A stretch of DNA of 64,000 bases from Pyrocephalus nanus (lineage: Eukaryota; Chordata; Aves; Passeriformes; Tyrannidae): NCBI GenBank assembly GCA_038380795.1, contig CM076261.1:97548418-97612417 (forward strand), given 5' to 3'. The notes beneath the pieces are model-generated. The model saw only the letters and a program-made list of their open reading frames with translations, was not told where the DNA came from and searched no databases. Position 1 is the stretch's first letter; each line of letters begins with the position of its first letter. Below, piece by piece: positions 47,301 to 52,394 of the stretch. The translations under genes were made by a program, and so were the position numbers.

Positions 47301-49430
47301 ATGCCACTGACGAGCACCGGAGCTCCGCTGCCCACAGCCGCCGGCCCCCCACCGCCCGTGCCCACTCTCCACCGACCCCAGCCCCCCGGCAACACCCCCT
47401 GTCCTCGGCCCTCCCAACGGGACCCCCCTGCCCCACCCCTGACCCCGCCGGTCGCCCCGGGGGGCGGCGGGCACAGCCCCCTGCCAGTCCGCGGGCACCG
47501 AGTCCCCGGTGGGGGCAGCGGTCGGGGGGGCTCCCCTCGGGGTCCGAGGTGCCGCTCCGTGTCCCTCGGCCCCCCTCACCCCCCCCGGTCGCGCCGGGGC
47601 TGGCGGCGCCCGTCGTGCCCAATTATGGGAATGAGCGGCCGCGCTCCCCCGCAGCCCCCCCGCGCCCGGCGCCCCACGGCGCCCCCCCGGCCGGCCCGCG
47701 GTGGGGTGGGGGTCCCGTACCCTTGTAACGCTCCCGCACGTCCTCGTAGGCCTGGATGAAGTCCTGCTCTTCGGGAGCGGGGGGGGGACCGGCGGCGGCC
47801 ATGGCGGCGGGGGGCGGCGGCGGGGGGCAAGAGCAGGGGGCCGGGGCCGGGGTCCGGCGTGCCCGGCTTGCCCGGCGTGTCCGGCGTGTCCGGCGGCTCG
47901 GCGGCCCCGCACCCCGCGGCTGGGCACGGGCACAGGACGGGACAAGGGACGGGACAGGGGACGGGACATGCCCCCGCCCAGCCCTTTAAAGGAACCGCCG
48001 GACACCGCCCCGACGCGCGCCAGACCACAGGGCACGGCACCCACCACACGGCACCCCATGGAGCACGGATACGCTATGGGGCACAGCACCCCATGGGGGA
48101 TGGGGCAGATGGAACCCTCTGCGCCCCCCAAAGAGGTCTCACGGTGCTGGGGACACGGCACTGCCCGAACCCCGACACCACCAGCCCCGGCTGTGGAGCA
48201 CCCACGGGTGCCCAGAGGAGCACAGGGGATCATGGGTGAGTGATAAGGCACGGGGGTCGCAGTGATGGGGGACACTGGGGGGTGGGGGGCGCAGATGATA
48301 AGGGATGGGATGCAAGGGTGCCTGGTGGACCCCACAGCTGGCACAGGGACTCCTTTGACTTGCACTCTGACCTCCCCACCCTCGCTCGAGAGGCAGATGA
48401 AGTGCCCTCTCTCCTAGTGAGTGGTCAGCCCCTCAAAGAGATCCCTGGGTGCCCCCAGCCGGTGAGGACAGAGACGTCACGGCCCCCCCCGGGGCCCCCA
48501 CAGCAGCCCCATGAGCACAGGGGGATTTTTAAAGTTCCATTTCCCAGTGCCACCATCCCTGTGTGGCACTGGGGGGGGCCCATCGCGTCCCCCACCAACC
48601 CCCACCGGAGCCTAGTCCCAGCCGTGGGCGAGCTGGGGGGGCGTGTGACACTGGCCCCGTGGGACAGGGCGTCGTCATCCCTAAAAATAGAGACTAACGC
48701 CCCGAAACCCGAGCGGGGATGGAGACGGCGAAGAGGGAGGGGGAAGGAATGGCGAGGAAAGGACAGGGAGGTGTAACGGAAATAGCCCGGGAGGGGGGGC
48801 TGAGTGCTGTATGGGGGGGACACGCTGAGCGCTGTGAAAACACACTGGGTGTCCCATGGTGATGCACTGGAAGCTGTATGGGCACGGCTTGGTTTGGCTC
48901 AGCTTAACACAACACAGCACTGACCGGCCCAGCACGGCCCAGCACGGCACGGCTTGGCTCGGTACAGCATGGCAGGGCTACGTTCGGCTCGGCTCGGCTC
49001 GGACCAGCATGAGCTCAGCTCGGCACGGCACTGGCACGGCTCGGCTCAGCACGGCATCCTGCATGGCGGCACCACTGCCCCAGCCCGGCACAGCTACCAG
49101 CTCCAGTGTCACCCTTCGGTCCCTCGGCCTAGCACGGAGCTCCCACATCAACCCACGGCATCGCCTCACGGTCCTCCAGACACCTTCGGCCCTTTCATCC
49201 CACCGCGCTGGAACTCCCTGCGCATGCTGAGACCCCCAGACACGTCCCGGCCCCCCGGTCCCGGCTGTACCTGCGATGCGGATGACGGCTCTCTCGGCGG
49301 GGTCCAGCACCGTCCCGTTGCCCGCAGCAGCCTTGGCGCGCTGGGAGCGCTGGTGTTTTCCCAGGTTCCAGGGCAGCGTGTCCCCGGCGCCGGGCGAGCC
49401 GCTGCTACCACTCGAGCTCTCCTCCGCCAT
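1..49430 (-). CDS. PLEC: Plectin, multi-exon gene, 3' end cut by window edge
   Basis: Plectin is a giant plakin that ties intermediate filaments to actin, hemidesmosomes, Z-discs, mitochondria and the nuclear envelope. The gene runs right to left. Alternative first exons (29.1-49.4 kb) splice to exon 2. Exons 2 to 32 are: 26291-26352, 25285-25374, 23768-23845, 23583-23675, 23233-23399, 21921-22036, 21722-21828, 21507-21626, 20819-20914, 20320-20447, 19626-19719, 19368-19522, 18459-18771, 17895-17972, 17443-17604, 16398-16502, 15840-15935, 15634-15759, 15248-15400, 14535-14689, 14335-14461, 14069-14252, 13695-13852, 13029-13207, 12532-12670, 12096-12452, 11233-11316, 11002-11106, 10737-10835, 5843-9223 and 1-5309. 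All introns read GT-AG except intron 11 (GC-AG). Phases agree at every junction and the sum leaves exactly two bases of a codon at the edge, so I see no frameshift. Exon number and several lengths, including the 3,381-bp exon 31, match my knowledge of mammalian plectin. Confidence 0.97.
5310..5842 (-). other. PLEC: PLEC intron 31, nothing recognised
   Basis: It separates the rod exon from the last exon. Apart from splice sites it holds only G-rich and CA-like low-complexity sequence. Confidence 0.7.
5843..9223 (-). CDS. PLEC: PLEC exon 31: coiled-coil rod
   Basis: This single exon of 3,381 bp encodes 1,127 residues in phase 0 at both ends, beginning [13 protein letters not shown] and ending LLQQKAEE. 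It is almost pure heptad coiled coil, dominated by Glu, Ala, Arg, Gln and Lys, with recurring AEEEAERQR-like units, and it drives plectin dimerisation. In mammals the equivalent exon can be skipped to give rodless plectin; both flanking splice sites here are in phase 0, so skipping would keep the frame. The acceptor follows a short pyrimidine tract right of 9223 and the donor GTACTG lies left of 5843. The strong codon bias opens long shadow frames on the opposite strand; these are not genes. Confidence 0.97.
9224..10736 (-). other. PLEC: PLEC intron 30, mostly unremarkable
   Basis: The right third is a tandem repeat described separately. The left part (9224-10300) has no recognisable gene, RNA or mobile element; open frames through it run in from exon 31. 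Confidence 0.65.
10312..10675. repeat. Minisatellite, ~40-45 bp unit, ~9 copies
   Basis: Degenerate units carry GGCCAGTGTTAGTGATGGGG followed by a CCAGAGTCACAGCCATG-like half. Unit spacing varies from 38 to 49 bp. It lies in PLEC intron 30. Confidence 0.85.
10737..13852 (-). CDS. PLEC: PLEC exons 24-30: end of plakin domain into rod
   Basis: Seven exons: 13695-13852, 13029-13207, 12532-12670, 12096-12452, 11233-11316, 11002-11106 and 10737-10835. They encode the last spectrin repeats of the plakin domain and the lead-in to the rod. Landmarks close to mammalian plectin are [15 protein letters not shown] text in exon 24 (here [11 protein letters not shown]), [24 protein letters not shown] helix in exon 27, [12 protein letters not shown] in exon 29 and [14 protein letters not shown] in exon 30. 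Phases chain without conflict. Introns carry a 21-bp repeat beside the exon 24 donor, a purine-rich strip in intron 25 and a 91-96-bp minisatellite in intron 27. The 179-bp exon 25 is the least conserved part. Confidence 0.93.
11570..12085. repeat. Minisatellite, 91-96 bp unit, 5-6 copies, PLEC intron 27
   Basis: Units share GGCTGGGTGCACCCCTCATC and CTTGCCCTGTCAGGTATGGC. Two unit types alternate: one with AGGTATGACCCTGCACCAGC, the other with CAGACACACACCCTGCACCA. The array ends about 10 bases from the donor of exon 27, whose left edge is 12096. Confidence 0.92.
12781..12925. repeat. Polypurine strip in PLEC intron 25
   Basis: About 145 bases are nearly all A and G on the plus strand, including AAGGC repeats. 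On the transcribed minus strand this is a long pyrimidine tract beginning about 110 bases upstream of the exon 26 acceptor. It could form triplex DNA; that is inference. Confidence 0.7.
13620..13694. repeat. 21-bp CACGTG-bearing repeat abutting exon 24 donor
   Basis: Three and a half copies of a 21-bp unit containing CCTGCACACACGTGTCACA. The array runs into the donor itself, so the intron starts with TG-rich repeats on the minus strand. Confidence 0.85.
14069..17604 (-). CDS. PLEC: PLEC exons 16-23: spectrin repeats with embedded SH3
   Basis: Eight exons: 17443-17604, 16398-16502, 15840-15935, 15634-15759, 15248-15400, 14535-14689, 14335-14461 and 14069-14252. They encode the central plakin domain. 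Exon 16 reads [16 protein letters not shown] and exon 18 [13 protein letters not shown], both plectin signatures. Exons 20 and 21 encode the atypical SH3 domain inserted in a spectrin repeat: [17 protein letters not shown], then [20 protein letters not shown]. Exon 22 ends with SWTHIT and exon 23 begins [13 protein letters not shown]. The plakin domain binds junction partners such as integrin beta-4 and BPAG2 in mammals. Introns 16 and 17 hold an E-box-bearing 35-bp minisatellite and a degenerate partial copy of exon 17, each described separately. The intron between exons 20 and 21 (14690-15247) is G/C-rich with no recognised element. Confidence 0.94.
16296..16372 (-). pseudogene. Relic partial copy of PLEC exon 17
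   Basis: This stretch repeats the 3' half of exon 17 and its donor, offset by exactly 93 bp. In the exon frame it reads [16 protein letters not shown] against [16 protein letters not shown] in exon 17. A donor GTGGGC follows, but the acceptor side is weak (TTTTGGCAG with no good tract) and the upstream half of the exon is missing. Conserved plectin joins exon 17 directly to exon 18, so it is probably dead. Confidence 0.7.
16508..16935. repeat. 35-bp E-box minisatellite, ~12 copies, PLEC intron 16
   Basis: Eleven clear copies and one degenerate copy. Each 35-bp unit has a CACGTG core inside ACACACGTGTG, and a CAGCTGCAG core; the first few copies are 31-33 bp. The array starts within ten bases of the exon 17 acceptor. 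The minus-strand unit contains CCCTGCAG, an acceptor-like sequence. Confidence 0.93.
17250..17440. repeat. Degenerate hexamer tract (CCATGT/CCATGC)
   Basis: Repeats of TGTCCA and TGCCCA fill the end of PLEC intron 16 beside exon 16. Divergence is high. Confidence 0.75.
17895..21626 (-). CDS. PLEC: PLEC exons 9-15: start of plakin domain
   Basis: Seven exons: 21507-21626, 20819-20914, 20320-20447, 19626-19719, 19368-19522, 18459-18771 and 17895-17972. They encode the first spectrin repeats after the actin-binding domain. Landmarks are [10 protein letters not shown] (exon 9), [20 protein letters not shown] (exon 10), [14 protein letters not shown] (exon 11), [20 protein letters not shown] (exon 12), [19 protein letters not shown] (exon 13) and [19 protein letters not shown] (exon 14). 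Exon 11 ends at a GC donor; the neighbouring GT would break the frame. Two 67-bp tandem copies of the end of exon 13 lie in the next intron. Introns 14 (17973-18458), 13 (18772-19367) and 11 (19720-20319) are degenerate G- or C-rich simple sequence. Confidence 0.94.
19237..19374. repeat. 67-bp tandem copies of the exon 13 end and donor
   Basis: CGGTACATCTGCTC recurs at 19237, 19304 and 19371, giving a 67-bp period. The last belongs to real exon 13. The other two are intronic copies of its final codons with their own GT (GGTACAGC and GGTCTGGC on the minus strand). Confidence 0.9.
20318..20319 (-). promoter_or_regulatory. PLEC: GC 5' splice site of PLEC intron 11
   Basis: Exon 11 ends GAGAG and the intron begins GCGAGTAG. 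Only this site keeps EFER joined in frame to LERLQRVV of exon 12. A GT two bases further into the intron would shift the frame. Confidence 0.8.
21722..26352 (-). CDS. PLEC: PLEC exons 2-8: actin-binding domain
   Basis: Constitutive exons are 26291-26352, 25285-25374, 23768-23845, 23583-23675, 23233-23399, 21921-22036 and 21722-21828. Together they encode two calponin-homology domains. CH1 begins [21 protein letters not shown], an actinin-type signature, and includes [18 protein letters not shown] and [21 protein letters not shown]2 runs from [20 protein letters not shown] through [20 protein letters not shown] to [17 protein letters not shown]. This domain binds F-actin and, in mammalian isoform 1a, integrin beta-4. 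Exon 2 starts two bases into a codon, which all first exons must match. Two optional micro-exons, 2alpha and 3alpha, lie in introns 2 and 3. Intron 6 (22037-23232) contains two minisatellites; intron 3 has nothing else notable. Confidence 0.97.
22255..22485. repeat. 27-bp minisatellite, ~8 copies, PLEC intron 6
   Basis: Units resemble CCCTGTGGGGCTGACACCCC with substitutions in every copy. A second, unrelated array lies 300 bp to the right in the same intron. Confidence 0.85.
22785..23195. repeat. 41-bp minisatellite, 10 copies, PLEC intron 6
   Basis: GGATCGATG starts recur every 41 bp from 22794 to 23122, with a variant at 23163. Copies are nearly identical, which suggests recent expansion. 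Each unit contains the palindrome ATCGAT and the inverted pair GGATC and GATCC. Since 41 is not a multiple of three, an open frame cycles through all three phases; it is not coding. Confidence 0.96.
23846..24973 (-). other. PLEC: PLEC intron 3, distal part, nothing recognised
   Basis: Between micro-exon 3alpha and exon 4. It is C-rich single-copy-looking sequence with no element I can name. Confidence 0.6.
24974..25009 (-). CDS. PLEC: PLEC micro-exon 3alpha (36 bp, optional)
   Basis: This 36-bp phase-0 exon encodes [12 protein letters not shown]. It sits between exons 3 and 4, with an acceptor ending CCCCGGGGCAG-like and a consensus donor GTGAGTGG. Mammalian plectin has an optional 12-residue exon 3alpha at the same place with closely similar sequence (PRERDV followed by arginine- and leucine-rich residues). 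Inclusion keeps the frame, since exon 4 begins with the related PREKGRM. In mammals the insert is tissue-specific and modulates the actin-binding domain. I rely on my memory of the mammalian sequence for the match. Confidence 0.88.
25746..25760 (-). CDS. PLEC: PLEC micro-exon 2alpha (15 bp, optional)
   Basis: Only 15 bp long, it encodes HWRAE in phase 0 between exons 2 and 3. It is preceded by CCCTGTGCAG and followed by the donor GTAGGTCC. The mammalian 2alpha exon encodes the same five residues as I recall it, and is included mainly in muscle and brain, where it raises actin affinity. The exact five-residue match at the expected intron and with both splice sites makes chance unlikely. Confidence 0.9.
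26353..29144 (-). other. PLEC: PLEC intron between exon 1a and exon 2
   Basis: The middle kilobase is the 27-bp array described separately. From 28735 to 29090 a looser repeat carries GGGGGTCTGACCCACAGCC-like units. The rest shows AP-1-like TGAGTCA at 26487 and 26912 and nothing else recognised. Confidence 0.7.
27040..28133. repeat. 27-bp minisatellite, ~40 copies, G-quadruplex type
   Basis: The plus-strand unit is CTAACCCACCCACCGCCCTG followed by CACCCCA. The minus strand, the sense of PLEC RNA, therefore has four G-runs per unit: GGGG, GGG, GGG, GGG with loops of 4, 4 and 1. Because 27 is a multiple of three and the unit lacks stops, several frames stay open for hundreds of codons; these are artefacts. 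A few copies carry AACAAACCTACC or CTAACCTACC variants. Confidence 0.97.
29145..29253 (-). CDS. PLEC: PLEC alternative first exon 1a
   Basis: The ATG at 29251-29253 opens 36 codons plus one base, ending at donor GTACCGCG. The product begins [10 protein letters not shown] and ends [17 protein letters not shown], matching the [17 protein letters not shown] end of mammalian plectin 1a. That epithelial isoform sits at hemidesmosomes. It is the first exon closest to exon 2. A strong context, GCCATGT, precedes the start. Its promoter should lie just right of 29260 in GC-rich DNA. Confidence 0.93.
32040..33626 (+). mobile_element. CR1 LINE fragment, degenerate, plus orientation
   Basis: The 3' end has ATTCTATGATTCTATGA, the CR1 terminal octamer repeat, near 33610-33626. 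Upstream, broken frames encode reverse transcriptase pieces: [20 protein letters not shown] (near 32220), the RT box FADDTKLG (near 32740) and [19 protein letters not shown] with REVILP before it (near 33060). Frame changes occur at about 32480 and between 32840 and 32990, so it cannot encode an active enzyme. The 5' end is truncated, as usual for CR1; my left border is approximate. It lies antisense to PLEC. Confidence 0.95.
33680..34270. repeat. Degenerate CA-rich microsatellite region
   Basis: Runs of CACA interrupted by TG, CT and GC fill about 590 bp between the CR1 tail and the exon 1g CpG block. On the minus strand it is TG-rich. No coding potential. Confidence 0.9.
34527..34617 (-). 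CDS. PLEC: PLEC alternative first exon 1g
   Basis: The exon has 30 codons plus one base, starting [14 protein letters not shown] and ending RLCCTG when joined to exon 2. Mammalian 1g contains WLDGGCEPARRG and ends QLCCVG, so the pattern W-L-x-GG-x-EP-x-R and the C-C-x-G end are shared. The start context is GGCCATGT. The donor is GTGACCGA. It lies in a CpG-rich block at 34.3-34.8 kb next to the CA-rich repeats. Identity to 1g is clear but looser than for the other exons. Confidence 0.85.
35477..35522 (-). CDS. Candidate new PLEC first exon (MGFSLCC...)
   Basis: An open 46-bp stretch encodes [15 protein letters not shown] plus one base and stops at CAG|GTGACC, a good donor. The phase is exactly that required to join exon 2. 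The start context is GCGCGATGG. Gly2 followed by Cys6-Cys7 and more cysteines looks like an N-myristoylation plus palmitoylation signal. I know no such plectin N-terminus in mammals. Phase would be right by chance one time in three, so without transcript or cross-species support this stays a hypothesis. Confidence 0.25.
36251..36343. repeat. 20-bp repeat, 4-5 copies
   Basis: CACGCTTCCCACGGCTCCAA repeats at 36281, 36301 and 36321 with weaker copies on the left. Confidence 0.88.
38118..38226 (-). CDS. PLEC: PLEC alternative first exon 1b
   Basis: This exon encodes [16 protein letters not shown], a hydrophobic stretch ([10 protein letters not shown]) and a run of four arginines. Mammalian plectin 1b has the same layout: GSLFPSLV, then a hydrophobic helix ending VWHWRRGRR. 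That isoform is inserted in the outer mitochondrial membrane and links mitochondria to intermediate filaments. The hydrophobic helix followed by basic residues is kept here. The exon ends in the phase needed for exon 2 at donor GTGAGTTC. Confidence 0.93.
38513..38528 (-). CDS. PLEC: PLEC alternative first exon 1d coding part (16 bp)
   Basis: Sixteen coding bases give MKVVP plus one base before the donor GTGGGTGA. Mammalian plectin 1d starts MKIVP directly joined to DERDRVQ, so only one conservative change separates them. In mammals 1d is the muscle isoform at Z-discs. Its 5' UTR should extend right of 38528; the upstream minus strand is rich in GGTGCGGGCAGG-like repeats. The exon lies only 290 bp from exon 1b. 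Confidence 0.88.
38529..40012 (-). other. PLEC: PLEC intron 1 segment between first exons 1 and 1d
   Basis: CpG-rich to about 39500, with AP-1-like motifs at 39246 and 39329. No element or extra exon recognised. The right side of 38528 should hold the 5' UTR and promoter of exon 1d. Confidence 0.55.
40013..40502 (-). CDS. PLEC: PLEC alternative first exon 1 (S10-like domain)
   Basis: The longest first exon: 163 codons plus one base. It begins [20 protein letters not shown] and contains [20 protein letters not shown] and [16 protein letters not shown], the domain shared with the N-terminus of ribosomal protein eS10 (Pfam S10_plectin). Mammalian plectin 1 opens [20 protein letters not shown]. 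The isoform is found at the nuclear/ER membrane in fibroblasts and others. The region after the S10 domain is Arg/Pro/Thr-rich and poorly conserved. Donor GTACTGAC. Confidence 0.96.
40555..40795. repeat. Short-unit repeat (CAGTAYGGTC-like)
   Basis: Degenerate 5- and 10-bp units of TACGGTCCAG type fill 240 bp just upstream of first exon 1. Confidence 0.85.
41048..41260. repeat. ~16-20 bp repeat (CCTGAGCCSGGGG)
   Basis: About ten degenerate units with irregular spacing. Confidence 0.8.
43478..43612. repeat. 24-25 bp repeat, ~5 copies
   Basis: Units resemble GGTCCATCCCTACCCTCGCC. A near-perfect array ending next to an interrupted CCTCAC stretch. Confidence 0.82.
44098..44143 (-). CDS. PLEC: PLEC alternative first exon 1e
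   Basis: Fifteen codons plus one base encode [15 protein letters not shown]. Mammalian 1e reads MDPSRAIQNEISSLK, so the I-x-x-E-I-x-S-L-K core is conserved. The donor is GTACCGGG and the start context GGCCATGG is strong. It stands in CpG-rich DNA with many SP1-like boxes on its right side. Confidence 0.9.
44860..45625. repeat. Degenerate ~60-bp minisatellite, ~12 copies
   Basis: Units contain GGACACTGGGAGGGACC, CAGCATGGCCACCACACTG and CAGCCACAAGCCACC. Unit length varies through internal TGTGGCCACTG insertions. Confidence 0.88.
46270..46735. repeat. Degenerate ~40-bp minisatellite
   Basis: About eleven units with CAGCACCCAGCAAGGTGGGA and GTGACACCAAACC. Copies are strongly diverged. Confidence 0.82.
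47721..47802 (-). CDS. PLEC: PLEC alternative first exon 1f
   Basis: Twenty-seven codons plus one base. The product starts [10 protein letters not shown] and ends [17 protein letters not shown], nearly identical to [17 protein letters not shown] of mammalian 1f, the isoform at focal adhesions and dystroglycan complexes. The donor is GTACGGGA. The start lies in a GCGGCGGCC run and fits the Kozak pattern. The proline run has a stretch of nine G on the plus strand that may be a source of sequencing error, but the phase is correct as given. Confidence 0.94.
47803..49270 (-). other. PLEC: PLEC intron 1 segment between 1c and 1f
   Basis: CpG-rich up to 48050, then mixed sequence. From 48890 to 49060 a pentamer repeat (CGGCT/CAGCA) occurs. 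The segment 48250-48850 holds nothing recognised. Confidence 0.55.
49271..49430 (-). CDS. PLEC: PLEC alternative first exon 1c
   Basis: Fifty-three codons plus one base. The product begins [14 protein letters not shown] and contains [10 protein letters not shown] and [13 protein letters not shown], which match mammalian plectin 1c almost exactly. Plectin 1c is the main isoform in brain and keratinocytes and binds microtubules. The mammalian protein has a longer N-terminus (MSGEDAEV...), which is absent here or lies on an upstream piece not recognised. Donor GTACAGCC. It is the farthest first exon I can identify with certainty. Confidence 0.94.
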
Positions 49431-50009
49431 CGCCGCCGGCTCCCGGCTGCCCGCCGACCCCGGCTCCTGCGGCAGAGGGACCGCGTTAGGGACCCCCGGC
49501 ACCGAGACCCCCGGCATCACCACCGCCCTCCTTCGGGCGTCAGGGACCCCCGGCACCGGAACCCCCCGCACCTGGCAGCACCGACAGCCCCCTCACGCTC
49601 CAGCCCCACGGCAGAGCCGGAACCCCCCCGGGACAGCCCCAGGGAAGCGGGGTCTATGCCGAGCCGTGCCGGGCAGTGTCGCTAGGGCCACGATCAGCAC
49701 GGGGCCACCGCGGCCAAGGGACAGGTAGGGAGCCGTGGTGATGACCGGTCCGGCACCGGGACGACCGCGGGGGCACCGAGAACTCGTCCGTGGGACTCCC
49801 TCGCCGGTGCCGCCGCAGCCAGCGCGGGCACGCGCAAAACGACCAGATCGAAGCCGTACGGGACAAGAACGCACCGGCACCGGGGCAGCGGCCGGGCCGG
49901 CTCCGTTTCCGGGAGCGGCTGCCGAGGTTTGGCCGGGCCGGCAGCCCCGCGGGGCCGGGGCCGGTCGCAGTCCCTCAGTGCCAGGAACGCTCCCGGGGGA
50001 GCGGGATGG

Positions 50010-50265
50010 AGGATGCTGGCAGTGGCGGGGATGGCTCTGTGATCCCGGCACCTCCGTGATCCTGCGCTCGCCACACCAGCACCTCCGCCATCCCGGCACC
50101 TCCGCCATCCCGCCTCCATCATCCCGGCACCTCCGTGATCCCGCCCCTGCCATCCCGGCACCTCCGCCATCCCGCTGCCTCCGCCATCCCGGCACCTCCG
50201 TGATCCTGCCTCCGGCATCCCGGCACCTCCGCGATCCCGACAACTCCGCGACCCCACCTCCGCCC
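50010..50265. repeat. ~17-18 bp repeat (CGGCACCTCCGCCATCC)
   Basis: About a dozen variants upstream of exon 1c. Similar but looser units recur at 50440-50510. Confidence 0.85.
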
Positions 50266-50561
50266 CGGCCCCGCCGCAGCCGTGACACCGGCTCGGGCTC
50301 GCTCCCGCGGGAGCCGGCAGCACCGGGCGTTTGCCAAGGCGCCATTTGCAGAAGCTCCGAACCCGGCAGAGCCACCGGCCCCGGCATCGCCAGTATCCCC
50401 CGACATCACCGGTCCCGGCCCTCCTGGTACCCCCGGACCCCGACATCACCGGCGCCGGCATCACCGGCACCGCAGGCATCACCGCACCGGCACCCCCGGC
50501 AGTGGGGTGGCAGGCGGGGGGGTGGGCGTGGGGAAAAAATGGGGGGCAGCTGGAGGGAGCA

Positions 50562-50745
50562 GGTGAGGGGCGGGCTTGGTGCGGGCGTGGGGGGCAGGTG
50601 AGGGGCGGGAGTGGGGGGCAGGTGAGGGGCGGGAGTGGGGGGCAGGTGAGGGGCGGGAGTGGGGGGCAGGTGAGGGGCGGGCGTGGGGGGCAGGTGAGGG
50701 GCGGGCGTGGGGGGCAGGTGAGGGGCGGGCGTGGGGGGCAGCGCG
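50562..50745. repeat. 24-bp GC-box minisatellite, ~8 copies
   Basis: The unit CAGGTGAGGGGCGGGAGTGG plus four G repeats every 24 bp (for example at 50595 and 50619). Each unit has an SP1/KLF-like GGGGCGGG box and a CAGGTG E-box, and G-runs able to form quadruplexes on the plus strand. Confidence 0.93.
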
Positions 50746-51124
50746 GCGCGCGCCGGTGCCAAGCCTGAGTCACCGGCTCCATCGCCCACGTCCCCCCCGC
50801 AGCCCGCCCCCCCCCCGAACCTGACGCGCCGCCTCCCCCCACCCACAGAGGCACCCATAGGGACCCCGCCGCCCCCTCGAGCTCTCCCCGCCCCCGGGAA
50901 CTGGAGCCTCAGCCGCCAAACGCCCCTCGCACCCCCAGCACAGCACCCCCCGCACCCCACGTCCCCCTAACAACCCTCCACGCCGCACCCCCCAGCCCCC
51001 ACGGCTCCTGCAGCCCCCTCCACCCCCGCCCTGCAGCATCCCCGCAGCTCCCTCCTGGAGCCCCCACGCCGCTCCCGGCCCCACGGGGGGGTGGGTGAGG
51101 AGGGTTCTACGCGCGGGGACTCAC

Positions 51125-51164
51125 CGTGCGCAGCGATGTCCGCCGGGGAGCGGCAGAGGGGCAT
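51125..51164 (-). CDS. Candidate upstream PLEC first exon (MPLCRSPADIAAH)
   Basis: Forty bases encode MPLCRSPADIAAH plus one base before the consensus donor GTGAGTCC. The phase suits exon 2. The region is CpG-rich and lies upstream of exon 1c, where mammals have mostly non-coding leader exons. It may therefore be a leader exon whose ATG is not used. No homology recognised. Confidence 0.25.
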
Positions 51165-51424
51165 GACCGGGGGGGAAAAACGGCACCGGCACCGAGGGTG
51201 ATTCCAGGGGGATGCGGAACGGGAGGGGAGCAGCGGCACCGGTACCGCGGAGGCTCCAGGGGGTGAACGGCCCCAGGGGCTCCGCCCGCACCGACACCGG
51301 CCCCGGCTCCGCGGCAGGGGCGGGGCGGGGGGCGGGGAGCGGGGGGGGCCTTATCTCGCCGCCCCACCCTCCGCACTCAACGCACCCCGCGGGAAGGGGC
51401 ACCCCCATGGGGCACCCGGTGCAG

Positions 51425-51810
51425 GAAGTGTTAACCCTGACCAGCGCACCCATCATCGGGGGTAACCCCGGCCATTGCTCCCAGTGCAGCCAGTATGGAA
51501 AGGGCTAACCTCGACCAGTGCTCCCAGTACAGCCAGTATGGAAAGGGCTAACCCCGACCAGTGCTCCCAGTACGGCCAGCAACAGGGTCCGACCCCCACC
51601 GGTGCTCCCATTACACCCAGCATGGTTAGCTGTGACCAGTGCACCCAGTACACCCATATGCAGAGGGTTAACCCTCACCAGTGCTCCCAGTACATCGAGC
51701 ATACAGAAGGTAACTGACCAGTGCACCCAGTACATCTAACATGGAGAGAGTTAACCCTCACCACTGCAACCACTGAGAGAGGGTGAATCCCACCCAGTGT
51801 TCCCAGCAAA
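51425..51810. repeat. ~42-44 bp minisatellite, ~8 copies
   Basis: Units contain GACCAGTGCTCCCAGTACAG and GGGTTAACC-like ends (GGCTAACC in early copies). Confidence 0.88.
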
Positions 51811-52394
51811 GCTGGTCCCATCCCGTGCTCCCACAAGAGGGTCCCTGGCATTCCAGCACTCCTGGTGCTCCCGGCACTGCTCAGGGACACCCAGGACATC
51901 CCACCCAGGAGGCCCCGAGGGGTGACCAGCTCCAGCCCCCCACCAGCTTCAGCTGGGCACACAAGTGTGTGCACATCACCAGCACATCACAGGGACACCA
52001 CAGGCATATATATCACTGGCACATCACCAGAACACCGTGGACACATCACCAGCACATCACCAGGACACTGCAGGCACACCACTGGCACACCAGAGGCACA
52101 TCACTGGCACACCAGCCTGGGCAGCATAACATTTGCTGGTGGCACGGGCCACCTCCAGCTGCTGCATCCAGAGCCCCAGCAGAGCCACTGTGGCAGAGGG
52201 AAGAGACAGGAGACCTGGAATGGGCCTTGCACAGCTCTGGCAGGGTCCTGGCACAACTAGGGGCATGGCTCCAGCATGGTGCTCACAACCTTGCTGGCCA
52301 CTGGCCTTTCCCCTGGCCACAAGACAAAGCTTGGCTCCAGCCACTGGTGCTGCAGGAGGGACCCAGTCTGGCAGCTGGGGAGGCCTCGGGAGCC

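Larger units (their letters stand above)
44144..47720 (-). other. PLEC: PLEC intron 1 segment between 1f and 1e
   Basis: Dominated by two degenerate minisatellites (44860-45625 and 46270-46735). The stretch 47100-47700 is CpG-rich leading to exon 1f. No further exon recognised. Confidence 0.55.
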
